Shown here: piece after piece, positions 1-11,745 of the stretch
Position numbering within the stretch: the stretch's first letter is position 1
Layout of the letters: the number at the start of each line of letters is the position of its first letter
Source: Priapulus caudatus
Lineage: Eukaryota; Priapulida; Priapulimorpha; Priapulimorphida; Priapulidae
Direction of reading: 5' to 3'
Length of the DNA: 36,699 nucleotides
NCBI RefSeq assembly: GCF_000485595.1
Contig: NW_014577308.1
Location: 206,249 to 242,947 of the forward strand
The notes under the pieces: model-generated
Databases searched by the model: none
What the model was told of the DNA's origin: nothing
The model's input: the letters and a program-made list of their open reading frames with translations, nothing else
Made by a program: the position numbers and the translations under genes

Positions 1-199
1 CTAGCATAACTGGTCTGATTTTAGGCTCTATTTGCATCAGGTATTAGAATGAACATCTCATGTATATTACATCTTACATAGGTTCACAGTATATTCAATA
101 TATATATATATATATATCACTCAAATTCCATCGTTTATGCAGAAGTATATGTATCACAGCCATTCACCTTTTAAATTTTGGCATATATATCAGTGGTGC

Positions 200-417
200 G
201 TTTAACGGTAACATCCCAGTTGGCCTACTCCAATTTCGTCTACTCTCAGAATGGGCAATATTCCCATTTTGCCTACTCCCATTTCGTCTACTCTCGGAAT
301 AGGCTGGATTTTTAGTGTAGACGAATTAGGAGTAGGCAAAACGGTGTAGACCAACTGGGAAATTTGCTATAGACGAAATGCGATCGAGTAGGCCAACCGG
401 GCATAAACAGGTTTAAC
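200..417. mobile_element. Small MITE with CCTACTC repeats (left arm copy)
   Basis: The element at 207-410 is flanked by a direct repeat GTTTAAC (200-206 and 411-417), a likely target duplication. Its ends are imperfect inverted repeats sharing GTTGGCCTACTC. The interior has several direct and inverted copies of a CCTACTCC-x-ATTTCGTCTACTC motif. No coding capacity. Confidence 0.6.
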
Positions 418-1037
418 TACAGGATCTATGGCTGTGTTTACCTAACCTAACTGACTCCTTTAACCAGGCAGTTTCACATAAATATAATAAAATATGACAT
501 TTAAATTAGCAGAGATGATTGATGTAAACAGTATGGAAGGTTTTCATTAGCGTCTAAAAAAAATTACTATTTAGCAGTTCAAAGCTGGGTCGAACATTAA
601 AAGAACCAGTGGGAGCCTTGTGAGACTACATTTAAATAAAAGGTTCATATAGGTATGCATATTATACGTGTTTTCATCAACATGAGCTTTGATTACCTAA
701 GGTTCATTAAATTATCCTTGAGTTTTCTACTCCATGGTTCTCTAGCAACTGCATCAGACACTGTCCATGGATCATAGTAATTTTCATAAGAAAACTCTCC
801 AGTAAGAGCTGTCCAACTGCATAACATAGGTAATATCAAGTAATATAATAGCAATGGTGAGAAAACAAAAGAAAAGGATGAGGATATAGTAAATAGGTTG
901 AAGATGGAGGGGATGAATAACTACACATAATCAATATATAAAGGAAAAATCTGAATAAAAATAAAATAATAACACAAGAGTAGAATGCCAATAAGAATAA
1001 AAAGCAGTATAACGAGATGAAGAAAAATTATTTCACC

Positions 1038-1458
1038 TACAAAGCTGGGGGGGGAACAGGTATTTTCGGGATGCGGGATTAGCCATTTTAATTACCTGGA
1101 ACTGGAATGTCAGATAAATTTTCGCTGATTCGGGAACAGAAGTTCATCGGGGCATGGGAAAGACCCTCTAAAATTGTCTGGGATCTGGGAAAATTGTGTC
1201 AATTCGTCGGAATTTCAATTTCTGCGCTAATATTTATTTAAGTTATTAATTTATTTTTATTTTTATTAATTATTCCCAGATATTAATAGTATAGTAAATA
1301 TTAGTATTTATGTAAGTGTTGAAAACCTAAACTACTGAATTTCCTGAAACATGTCTACATAATTTCTTAGGAACTGGGATTTTATTTTACTGGGAACTGG
1401 GATATGGGGTGTTTTTTTGCTGGAAAGTGGAATGTACCCCCCCCCCCCTATACAAAGC
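1038..1458. mobile_element. hAT-like MITE with 8-bp TSD (left arm copy)
   Basis: A ~405-bp element (1046-1450) lies between two copies of TACAAAGC (1038-1045 and 1451-1458), an 8-bp duplication typical of hAT insertion. The ends are short inverted repeats built on G and C homopolymers (TGGGGGGGG and CCCCCCCCTA). No transposase is present. The breakpoint of the displaced central segment lies inside this element. Confidence 0.6.
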
Positions 1459-2062
1459 AGATGAAGATGTATAATAGTATAGGTAAATTAAAATGTAAAA
1501 ATATGCTTGTTATTGTTTATATATTAAATCAGAATATCATGAACATATGTATACGTCCACACATGTATATCTCTCAATATGTTTCTGATTATATCTTCCA
1601 CAAGTGTTTTTCACATACATCTATAGTGTCCAGTGTAGCAACTATTGCTTTGCTGTAAATGAACGGTTGTATAAACGAATTAACCTGCATTTTATGGCAT
1701 AGTAAAATATTGCATAAAGCCAAGTTAAAGAGATTGTAGATCATAGAGTGAGATTCCATTCTATTGCTAGTAATGGAATATTGCCCTTGCTCACACTACA
1801 TGTACTGTGCATTTTTTTTAAATGGTACTCAGATATCATATAACACCCTCGTATATTTGACGTTTTGTAAAGATTTTATTGCACTATTAGATCAGAAGTG
1901 AATTTAAACAAATGTGGATTTAGTCACTCCTGATTACGTCAGATATCTATATGAGATCTAATGCGTAATGCAATATACATACGTAAAAGCAAACTTTACA
2001 TGCACCAACTTTCCTTCATCATCTGCGTTCCATTCGCTCCTCTCACCTTCCCTAGTAAGCAA

Positions 2063-2063
<1 letters not shown>

Positions 2064-2104
<41 letters not shown>
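2064..2104. repeat. (TTA)n microsatellite (left arm); mirror at about 11714-11748
   Basis: A run of ATT/TTA triplets of about 40 bp. The right-arm counterpart is a shorter (AAT)n run, so the length differs between arms. Confidence 0.85.
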
Positions 2105-2108
<4 letters not shown>

Positions 2109-2526
2109 CTAATACATATTTGTGGAAGTTTCTCTGTTCGTCTGTTCTCAATTCAAATCAATATCGGCCACTCTATATATGTCCAAGGATGGCCATTATA
2201 TAATGTAACTTAATTTGGATACATTGACATGGGCCACATTGGATTTGACCTCCGAGAGCCATCTGACATTGTAAAACGAAAAAAATTATGAAAAAATCAT
2301 GCCCCTGCAGCAGCGTTAAATCACAACACACCCTGTAGCAGCGGTAAATAAACCGGCCCATGAGGACGGATTCACTTTGCACTGACTTGCATGACTGTAC
2401 AATGCGCGAAAAATTGAGTTACAATACATGCATTATGTTATAATGCGCAATGTCATTGTCGTAACAACATTCACCTTGCACCGACTTGAAACAGTGTGTA
2501 AGGCTATAGCACTATAGACTATAGAG

Positions 2527-2568
2527 TGTGATAGATAGATCGATGATCGATGGACAGGTGGACAGATG

Positions 2569-2606
<38 letters not shown>

Positions 2607-2635
2607 TAGACAGACAGACAGATAGATAGACAGAC

Positions 2636-2682
<47 letters not shown>

Positions 2683-2849
2683 TAAAAATAGATAGATATA
2701 TAGATAAAGATAGATAGATAGATAGTTAGATAGATAGATAGATAGATAGAGGTGGGTGGTTGATGGATGGGATGGATGGGATGGATGGGATGGATAGATA
2801 GATAGATAGATTATAGGATAGATAGGATAGATAGGAAGATAGGATAGAT

Positions 2850-2890
<41 letters not shown>

Positions 2891-2973
2891 CGATAGCTAG
2901 CTAGCTAGATAGATAGATACATAGATAGATAGATAGGTACGTACGGAGGTAGGTAGGTAGATAGGTAGGTAGG

Positions 2974-3010
<37 letters not shown>

Positions 3011-3073
3011 GGATAGATAGATAGATAGATAGATAGATAGGTACGTACGGAGGTAGGTAGGTAGATAGGTAGG

Positions 3074-3111
<38 letters not shown>

Positions 3112-3173
3112 TATAGATAGATACATAGATAGATAGATAGGTACGTACGGAGGTAGGTAGGTAGATAGGTAGG

Positions 3174-3222
<49 letters not shown>

Positions 3223-3297
3223 CGATAGCTAGCTAGCTAGCTAGATAGATAGATAGATACATAGATAGATAGATAGGTACGTACGGAGGTAGGTAGG

Positions 3298-3362
<65 letters not shown>
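2527..3362. repeat. GATA/GACA/GGTA microsatellite field (left arm)
   Basis: About 830 bp of tetranucleotide repeats: GACA-rich (2565-2690), GATA, GGATGGGAT (2760-2800), then at least four higher-order blocks in which a GTACGTACGGAGGTAGG segment separates long GATA runs. The open reading frames here (IYLSIYLS) are repeat translation and not genes. It immediately precedes the Helitron-like 3' end. Confidence 0.9.
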
Positions 3363-3445
3363 GTATTTTTGGGTATTTTTCTTTCAACCAAGTGGTCACC
3401 ACCTGAGCGCTTTATTTCCCGGGTAACGCCGGGTGTCCTGCTAGT
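3363..3445 (+). mobile_element. Helitron/HINE-like 3' terminus (left arm)
   Basis: The sequence ends with a hairpin CCCGG-loop-CCGGG (3418-3433), seven bases, then CTAG followed by T (3441-3445). This is the hallmark 3' end of Helitrons and their non-autonomous relatives. The GATA field directly upstream fits the internal microsatellites of HINE-type elements. I could not place a TC 5' end. Confidence 0.55.
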
Positions 3446-3470
3446 ATATATATATATATATATATATATA

Positions 3471-4112
3471 GATATCAGAAGTAGATAATAGAGAAGGAGT
3501 GTGACTTCAATAAACGAAAGAAAATACGTCATTTACTACCTTAGAATACCTACGATTTACTACACGTAACTCAACCAACTTGAGCTCAAATCGTACACAG
3601 TACATTCGCCTAGCATCGTGCGAAATCGTTTTCTCGTATACACCGCAATCCGGAGATACAGACTAAAACGTACAACACGATTCTCCATTCTGTTGCAAGC
3701 CAACCGAATGTATAAACCGCCTAACTTGAAACAAAAGGCCAGCTAGGTCAAAGATTAGCTCGCCGAGTGTTGCGTCGATATCCAATCTCCCAGCGAGCCA
3801 CACCGCATCGCTAGGGCGCAGTGCGCAAGAGTTGTTAGTAGCTGCCTTTTGTTTCAAGTTAGGCGGTTTATACATTCGGTTTGCTGGCAACAGAATAGAG
3901 AATCGTGTCGTACGTTTTAATCTGTATCTCCGGATTGCGGGTGTATACGAGGAAACGATTTCGCACGATACTAGGCGAATGTACTGTGTACGATTTGAGC
4001 TCAAGTTGGTTGAGTTACGTGTAGTAAATCGTAGGTATTCTAAGGCTAGTATATGACGAATTTCCCTTATTTATTAAAGTCACACTCCTTCCCTATTATC
4101 TACTTCTGATAT
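3471..4112. mobile_element. Foldback element with ~260-bp inverted repeats (left arm)
   Basis: The two halves (about 3471-3745 and 3840-4112) are near-perfect reverse complements, from ATCAGAAGTAGATAATAG inward to ACTTGAAACAAAAGGC, around an ~90-bp unique centre with GTGTTGCGTCGATATCC. There is no transposase. It abuts the TA run after the Helitron-like terminus. Confidence 0.75.
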
Positions 4113-6388
4113 ATATGCATACATATTGGCCTGCTATAAATCAACCTTGTCCCGTGAGCAGTACTGCTACATAGTATAAGTGACGTCCACTAGGATGTGT
4201 GGCAAAACATTGTGTCTAATGCAAATTGGAGCGTAATATAAGCCGCAAAATAAGGTAAATGCTGGAAATATCGCCATTGGATACATGTTACCTATGATAG
4301 GATACAGCCAATGTTAACCACATACCTAAGCAGGCCATTAATGTTACCCTCCACTTCAGCAGGGGTTTAAGCACTTCAAGTTGCAATCCTCCGGCAGTAA
4401 AGCTTTCCCCGTCACAGTTGTACACCCTGGTGTCAGGGAAGCTAGGAAAATGGTAGTATTGGCCATCACCTAGCTTCAACATCAGCCATACCTACAGCAG
4501 GAATCACTAATTAGTCAAACCGGATTACCACACATCTGCAGATATTATTTTCACATTATATTTTAAAACAGTGCTTGTTAATTAGCTGTGCTAAAACTAT
4601 AAGAACATATCCTATTCGATTACTTTAGAAAATTGTGGATGAATTAACATGCATGAGCTTATAAAAATTTAATCATGAAGTGTAGCATTCCTCATTTCAA
4701 AACTGCATACACGGATTTGTTGTTTTATACTGTTAGATGTGCAGACATATAATCAGCATCTTGCCTCATGCATCATGCTTGCCAAGGCGAAATATAATTC
4801 GGCCTGTATTCTTTGAGCAAATGCACTAATAAATATCAAAAAATTTCATCGCACGCATGCATGCACGCATACACACATCTAAACAACTTACTACAATGTA
4901 TAAATATTACAATTATAAATATCTATGCTGATACCAATAACAGCAATTTTAATGAGAATTGTAATGGCACATATTTCACCAGATAGGACTTCTAACCCTG
5001 TTAGCAAATATAGAGGATTTTGGACTGGTACAGTGATACAGGTCAATTTATGGAATTTCATAATCACGTATCAATATATATATTAAAATAATCAATATAC
5101 ACAATCTCACAAAACCTATATTATACCTCAGCAGTTCTGTCTGGTAGCCGTGTAATACGTGTAACCAGTCGGTTGCCATGCCTGTCCACTCCACCAATAT
5201 ACATGGAATCAAACGCCTGCAGTAAATTAAAACAACGATTTTTATTTTACAAAAAAATATTCACACCACAACAGCATCAACAACATCATCATCATCATCA
5301 TCATCATCATTACTGACAACAACTACAGCAGCAGCTGCAGCAGTAGCAACAACAACAGTGAAAACACCTCGTTCCACACACCAATTAAGTCATAGCTAGA
5401 TCACGATGAAAAACACGAAGCAATTTGCACTTATAATATACATAATACATAAATTATGGTGATACAGTAATATAGTATCATACATTTGGATGATCTGGAA
5501 GAGACTGTGGTTGCTCCAATCCTGCACAGCCATGTTTAACCTCGAATAATAAACAATCTCCACCTTCTGGTATCTTAGAAGTTTTCCTCCACTGTTGTAC
5601 ACGGCAGTAAATGTACACGATAGCACGCTTTAGTGAATACCACTTCCCTATAAATGAATTTACAGTAGTATTAGTGCAATATTTCGTTTTTGTACAAACG
5701 ACTACAATAATTAATGTTGAAACTGTAGTATGCAACAAATCAATTCATACGGCAAGAGGTCAACATGTACAAAACATTTACAACATTAAACCTATTTGTC
5801 TTACCTGGTTGTGGCATATTTCCGCTGATTGGAAGTGGATTATGGCGGTAAAACAGACAGTATATGATATAGGCAGCGGCAAGTGTGAGCAGTACGGTAA
5901 AAACCATGCTAACGTTTCACTTAGGCTAGCTAGACAACCAGACTGAACCAGAACGAGTCAAAGATTACAATCAAATCGACACCTTTATGTTGTATCTCAG
6001 ATCAAAAACTACATGTGAAGGACAAGCAGACCCTTGCGTGCTCCTCTAGTATCATGCCACTTGCACATTGTACCTAATATGCGGTCTTATCACTATTGCC
6101 ATAATAGGGGAATCATTGTACAAACTTTCTCGTGCCATTATCCCCAATAATCTGCGATAATAGATACACGCGAGACATGAAAACAGGCCGAATACTTGTG
6201 AGTTGAGGGTAAGTGCGGGTAAGCACGAGTAAACAGCTGTAAATACATAATACATTATGGTAGCGACTGTGGTGTGTTGTTGACTGCTGTAGAGTTACGA
6301 TGAAAGAGAAGTGCAAATGGAGAAGGGGGAAGGTAGAGAAGGGATGAGGCAGACAGTGGAAGCGGGACGGGGGGAAATGTAGAGGGGG

Positions 6389-6598
6389 AGTAGATCAGCT
6401 AGAATGGGTAGGGTGAGGAGAAGAGGGGTAGGTGGTAGATGGAAAAGGGAGTAGATCAGCTAGAATGGGTAGGGTGAGAGAAAAGGTGTAGGTGTAGAGG
6501 GAAAAGTGGAGTAGATCAGCTGGAATGGGTAGGGTGAGGAGAAAAGGGGTAGGTGGTAGAGGAAAAGGCGAGTAGGACATGATAGGTACGGTGGGTAG
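6389..6598. repeat. 61-bp minisatellite in the spacer
   Basis: Three units start with AGTAGATCAGCT at 6389, 6450 and 6510 (61, 60 and 61 bp), followed by a partial unit at 6571-6598. Units contain GGGTAGGGTGAGGAG and GGTAGGTGGTAGA. It is purine-rich on this strand. It occurs only once in the window, so it is the part of the spacer with no mirror. Confidence 0.85.
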
Positions 6599-7488
6599 CC
6601 GACGAATTGACACAATTTTCCCAGATCCCAGACAATTTTAGAGGGTCTTTCCCATGCCCCGATGAACTTCTGTTCCCGAATCACGGAAAATTTATCTGAC
6701 ATTTCCCAGTTCCCAGGTAATTAAAATGGCTAATCCCGCATCCCGAAAATACCTGTTCCCCCCCCCCGCTTTGTAGGTGAAATAATTTTTCTTCATCTCG
6801 TTATACTGCTTTTTATTCTTATTGGCATTCTTACTCTTGTGTTATTATTCTTATTTTTATTCAGATTTTCCTTTATATATTGATTATGTGTAGTTTAATT
6901 CATCCCCTTCATCTTCAACCTATTTACTATATCCTCATCCTTTTCTTTTGTTTTCTCACCATTGCTATTATATTACTTGATATTACCTATGTTATGCAGT
7001 TGGACAGCTCTTACTGGAGAGTTTTCTTATGAAAATTACTATGATCCATGGACAGTGTCTGATGCAGTTGCTAGAGAACCATGGAGTAGAAAACTCAAGG
7101 ATAATTTAATGAACCTTAGGTAATCAAAAGCTCATGTTGATGAAAACACGTATAATATGCATACCTATATGAACCTTTTATTTAAATGTAGTCTCACAAG
7201 GCTCCCACTGGTTCTTTTAATGTTCGAACCCAGCTTTGAACTGCTAAAGTAATTTTTTAGACGCTAATGAAAACCTTCCATACTGTTTACATCAATCATC
7301 TCTGCTAATTTAAATGTCATATTTTATTATATTTATGTGAAACTGCCTGGTTAAGGAGTCAGTTTAGAGTTAGGTTAAACACAGCCATAGATCCTGTAGT
7401 TAAACCTGTTTATGCCCGGTTGGCCTACTCGATCCCATTTCGTCTATAGCAAAATTCCCAGTTGGTCTACACCCGTTTTGCCTACTCC
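6599..7488 (+). repeat. Central copy of an ~890-bp segment present three times
   Basis: This stretch repeats 12601-13479 in direct orientation and 329-1210 in inverse orientation. It starts at CCGACGAATTGACAC, inside one MITE, and stops at GCCTACTCC, inside another, then passes straight into the upstream region of exon 1. It contains exon 6 and its flanking introns. Both breakpoints lie within repetitive elements. Confidence 0.85.
7000..7119 (+). pseudogene. Displaced third copy of exon 6
   Basis: A complete exon 6 ([19 protein letters not shown] in frame, flanked by TATGCAG and GTAATC) lies in the spacer of the inverted repeat, upstream of exon 1. It is out of order for the + strand gene, so it is unlikely to be spliced usefully. 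It is nevertheless the intact version: the copy in the proper position (12994-13109) has lost four bases. It matches the left-arm copy (697-816). Confidence 0.75.
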
Positions 7489-7489
7489 A

Positions 7490-7937
7490 TCCCGCTTCCA
7501 CTGTCTGCCTCATCCCTTCTCTACCTTCCCCCTTCTCCATTTGCACTTCTCTTTCATCGTAACTCTACAGCAGTCAACAACACACCACAGTCGCTACCAT
7601 AATGTATTATGTATTTACAGCTGTTTACTCGTGCTTACCCTCAACTCACAAGTATTCGGCCTGTTTTCATGTCTCGCGTGTATCTATTATCGCAGATTAT
7701 TGGGGATAATGGCACGAGAAAGTTTGTACAATGATTCCCCTATTATGGCAATAGTGATAAGACCGCATATTAGGTACAATGTGCAAGTGGCATGATACTA
7801 GAGGAGCACGCAAGGGTCTGCTTGTCCTTCACATGTTTTTGATCTGAGATACAACATAAAGGTGTCGATTTGATGTAATCTTTTGACTCGGTTCTGGTTC
7901 AGTCTGGTTGTCTAGCTAGCCTAAGTGAAACGTTAGC
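7490..7937 (+). other. Upstream region of the gene
   Basis: This 448-bp region lies before the start codon and is mirrored at about 5908-6367 upstream of the left copy. I see no clear TATA box and no splice acceptor that decides the transcription start. In the assembled arrangement the two gene copies are head to head, so the promoter would be divergent if the duplication is real. Confidence 0.4.
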
Positions 7938-10451
7938 ATGGTTTTACAGGTACTGCTCACACTTGCCGCTGCCTATATCATATACTGTCTGTTTTACCGC
8001 CATAATCCACTTCCAATCAGCGGGAAATATGCACAACCAGGTAAGACAAATAGGTTTAATGTTGTAAATGTTTTGTACATGTTGACCTCTTGCCGTATGA
8101 ATTGATTTGTTGCATACTACAGTTTCAACATTAATTATTGTAGTCGTTTGTACAAAAACGAAATATTGCACTAATACTACTGTAAATTCATTTATAGGGA
8201 AGTGGTATTCACTAAAGCGTGCTATCGTGTACATTTACTGCCGTGTACAACAGTGGAGGAAAACTTCTAAGATACCAGAAGGTGGAGATTGTTTATTATT
8301 CGAGGTTAAACATGGCTGTGCAGGATTGGAGCAACCACAGTCTCTTCCAGATCATCCAAATGTATGATACTATATTACTGTATCACCATAATTATATGTA
8401 TTATGTATATTATAAGTGCATAATTGCTTCGTGTTTTTCATCGTGATCTAGCTATGACTTAATTGGTGTGTGGAACGAGGTGTTTTCACTGTTGTTGTTG
8501 CTACTGCTGCAGCTGCTGCTGTAGTTGTTGTCAGTAATGATGATGATGATGATGATGATGTTGTTGATGCTGTTGGTGGTGTGAATATTTTTTTGTAAAA
8601 TAAAAATCGTTGTTTTAATTTACTGCAGGCGTTTGATTCCATGTATATTGGTGGAGTGGACAGGCATGGCAACCGACTGGTTACACGTATTACACGGCTA
8701 CCAGACAGAACTGCTGAGGTATAATATAGGTTTTGTGAGATTGTGTATATTGATTATTTTAATATATATATTGATACGTGATTATGAAATTCCATAATTG
8801 ACCTGTATCACTGTACCAGTCCAAAATCCTCTATATTTGCTAACAGGGTTAGAAGTCCTATCTGGTGAAATGTGCCATTACAATTCCCATTAAAATTGCT
8901 GTTCTTGGTATCAGCATAGATATTTATAATTGTAATATTTATACATTGTAGTAAGTTGTTTAGATGTGTGTATGCGTGCATGCATGCGTGCGATGAAATT
9001 TTTTGATATTTATTAGTGCATTTGCTCAAAGAATACAGGCCGAATTATATTTCGCCTTGGCAAGCATGATGCATGAGGCAAGATGCTGATTATATGTCTG
9101 CACATCTAACAGTATAAAACAACAAATCCGTGTATGCAGTTTTGAAATGAGGAATGCTACACTTTTATAAGCTCATGCATGTTAATTCATACACAATTTT
9201 CTAAAGTAATTGAATAGGATATGTTCTTATAGTTTTAGCACAGCAAATTAACAAGCACTATGTGAAAATAATATCTGCAGATGTGTGGTAATCCGGTTTG
9301 ACTAATTAGTGATTCCTGCTGTAGGTATGGCTGATGTTGAAGCTAGGTGATGGCCAATACTACCATTTTCCTAGCTTCCCTGACACCAGGGTATACAACT
9401 GTGACGGGGAAAGCTTTACTGCCGGAGGATTGCAACTTGAAGTGCTTAAACCCCTGCTGAAGTGGAGGGTAACATTTAATGGCCTGCTTAGGTATGTGGT
9501 TACATTGGCTGTATCCTATCATAGGTAACATGTATCCAATGGCGATATTTCCAGCATTTACCTTATTTTGCGGCTTATATTACGCTCCAATTTGCATTAG
9601 ACACAATGTTTTGCCACACATCCTAGTGGACGTCACTTATACTATGTAGCAGTACTGCTCACGGGACAAGGGCATTTATAGCAGGCCAATATGTATGCAT
9701 ATATATCAGAAGTAGATAATAGGAAGGAGTGTGACTTTATAAATAAGGGAAATTCGTCATATACTAGCCTTAGAAATACTACGATTTACTACACGTAACT
9801 CAACCAACTTGAGCTCAAATCGTACACGTACATTCGCCTAGTATCGTGCGAAATCGTTTCCTCGTATACACCCGCAATCCGGAGATACAGATTAAAACGT
9901 ACGACACGATTCTCCATTCTGTTGCAGCAAAACCGAATGTATAAACCGCCTAACTTGAAACAAAAGGCAGCTACTAACAACTCTTGCGCACTTGCGCCCT
10001 CAGCGATGCGGTGTGGCTCGCTGGGAGATTGGATATCGACGCAACACTCGGCGAGCTAATCTTTGACCTAGCTGCCTTTTGTTTCAAGTTAGGCGGTTTA
10101 TACATTCGGTTTGCTTGCAACAGAATGGAGAATCGTGTTGTACGTTTTAGTCTGTATCTCCGGATTGCGGGTGTATACGAGAACGATTTCGCACGATGCT
10201 AGGCGAATGTACTGTGTACGATTTGAGCTCAAGTTGGTTGAGTTACGTGTAGTAAATCGTAGGTATTCTAAGGCTAGTAAATGACGTATTTTCTTTCGTT
10301 TATTGAAGTCACACTCCTTCTCTATTATCTACTTCTGATATCTATATAATAATAATATATATATATATACTAGCAGGACACCCGGCGTTACCGCGGAAAT
10401 AAAGCGCTCAGGTGGTGACCACTTGGTTGAAAGAAAAATACCCAAAAATAC

Positions 10452-10488
<37 letters not shown>

Positions 10489-10592
10489 ATCTATCTATCT
10501 ATCTAATCTATCTATCTACCTACCTACCTCCGTACGTACCTATCTATCTATCTATGTATCTATCTATCTATCTAGCAGCTAGCTAGCTATCG

Positions 10593-10641
<49 letters not shown>

Positions 10642-10703
10642 CCTACCTATCTACCTCCTACCTCCGTACGGTACCTATCTATCTATCTATGTATCTATCT
10701 ATA

Positions 10704-10741
<38 letters not shown>

Positions 10742-10803
10742 CCTACCTATCTACCTACCTACCTCCGTACGTACCTATCTATCTATCTATCTATCTATCA
10801 TCC

Positions 10804-10840
<37 letters not shown>

Positions 10841-10922
10841 CCTAATACCTATCTACCTACCTACCTCCGTACGTACCTATCTATCTATCTATGTATCTAT
10901 CTATCTAGCTAGCTAGCTATCG

Positions 10923-10963
<41 letters not shown>

Positions 10964-11089
10964 ATCTATCCTATCTATCCTATCTATCCTATCTATCCTA
11001 TCAATCTATCTATCTATCTATCCATCCCATCCATCCCATCCATCCCATCCATCAAACCACCCACTCTATCTATCTATCTATCTATCTAA

Positions 11090-11129
<40 letters not shown>

Positions 11130-11137
11130 TATATCTA

Positions 11138-11184
<47 letters not shown>

Positions 11185-11706
11185 GTCTGTCTATCTATCT
11201 GTCTGTCTGTCTATCTGTCTGTCTGTCGTCTGTCTGTCTGTCTGTCTGTCCATCTGTCCACCTGTCCATGATCCATCGATCTATCTATCACACTCTATAG
11301 TCTATAGTGCTATAGCCTTACACACTGTTTCAAGTCGGTGCAAGGTGAATGTTGTTACGACAATGACATTGCCGCATTATAACATAATGCATGTATTGTA
11401 ACTCAATTTTCGCGCATTGTACAGTCATGCAAGTCAGTGCAAAGTGAATCCCGTCCTCATGGGCCGGTTTATTTACCGCTGCTACAGGGTGTGTTGATTT
11501 AACGCTGCTGCAGGGGCATGATTTTTTCATAATTTTTTCGTTTACAATGTCAGATGCTCTCGGAGGTCAAATCCAATGTGCCCATGTTCCAATGTATCCA
11601 AATTAAGTTACATTATATAATGGCCATCCTTGGACATATATAGAGTGGCCGATATTGATTTGAATTGAGAACAGACGAACAGAGAAACTTCACAAATATG
11701 TATTAG

Positions 11707-11745
<39 letters not shown>

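Larger units (their letters stand above)
697..5907 (-). pseudogene. Inverted duplicate of exons 1-6 of the dikinase gene (left arm)
   Basis: The reverse strand holds the same first six exons: 5805-5907, 5484-5647, 5127-5216, 4326-4491, 2210-2262, 697-816, all with conserved splice sites. Exons 7 onward are not in the window; the copy runs off position 1. Exon 4 lacks one T before the NGLLR segment and is frameshifted there, whereas exons 5 and 6 read cleanly, the reverse of the right arm. Exon 1 differs from the right copy at residues 3-4 and 30-32 through pairs of compensating single-base indels. Either this is a real truncated head-to-head duplicate or it is the same locus read from the other strand by a foldback assembly error. 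I call it a pseudogene only because it is partial and frameshifted here. Confidence 0.7.
1..6367. repeat. Left arm of large inverted repeat
   Basis: The sequence from position 1 is the reverse complement of the sequence ending at 13807, and the match runs inward to 6367 opposite 7490. Landmarks in the same mirrored order: a MITE with CCTACTC motifs, exon 6, a hAT-like MITE, exon 5, (TTA)n, GATA field, Helitron-like end, foldback element, exons 4 to 1. Arms are collinear with scattered 1-2 bp indels and few substitutions. The repeat reaches the window edge, so its outer limit is unknown. Confidence 0.9.

Noticed and set aside
2527-3362. Regularly spaced repeats resembling a CRISPR array
   Set aside because: The units are tetranucleotide microsatellites with no unique spacers, in a eukaryotic intron.
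2905-3532. Reverse-strand ORFs rich in IYLSIYLS
   Set aside because: They are translations of GATA/TATC microsatellites; composition and frame are dictated by the repeat.
3663-4056. Overlapping ORFs of 113 and 74 residues on opposite strands
   Set aside because: They lie within the foldback element and mirror each other because of its inverted repeats; no protein signature is seen.
7412-7795. 127-residue ORF upstream of exon 1
   Set aside because: It crosses the junction between the displaced block and the upstream region and contains MITE sequence; no homology pattern and no splice context.
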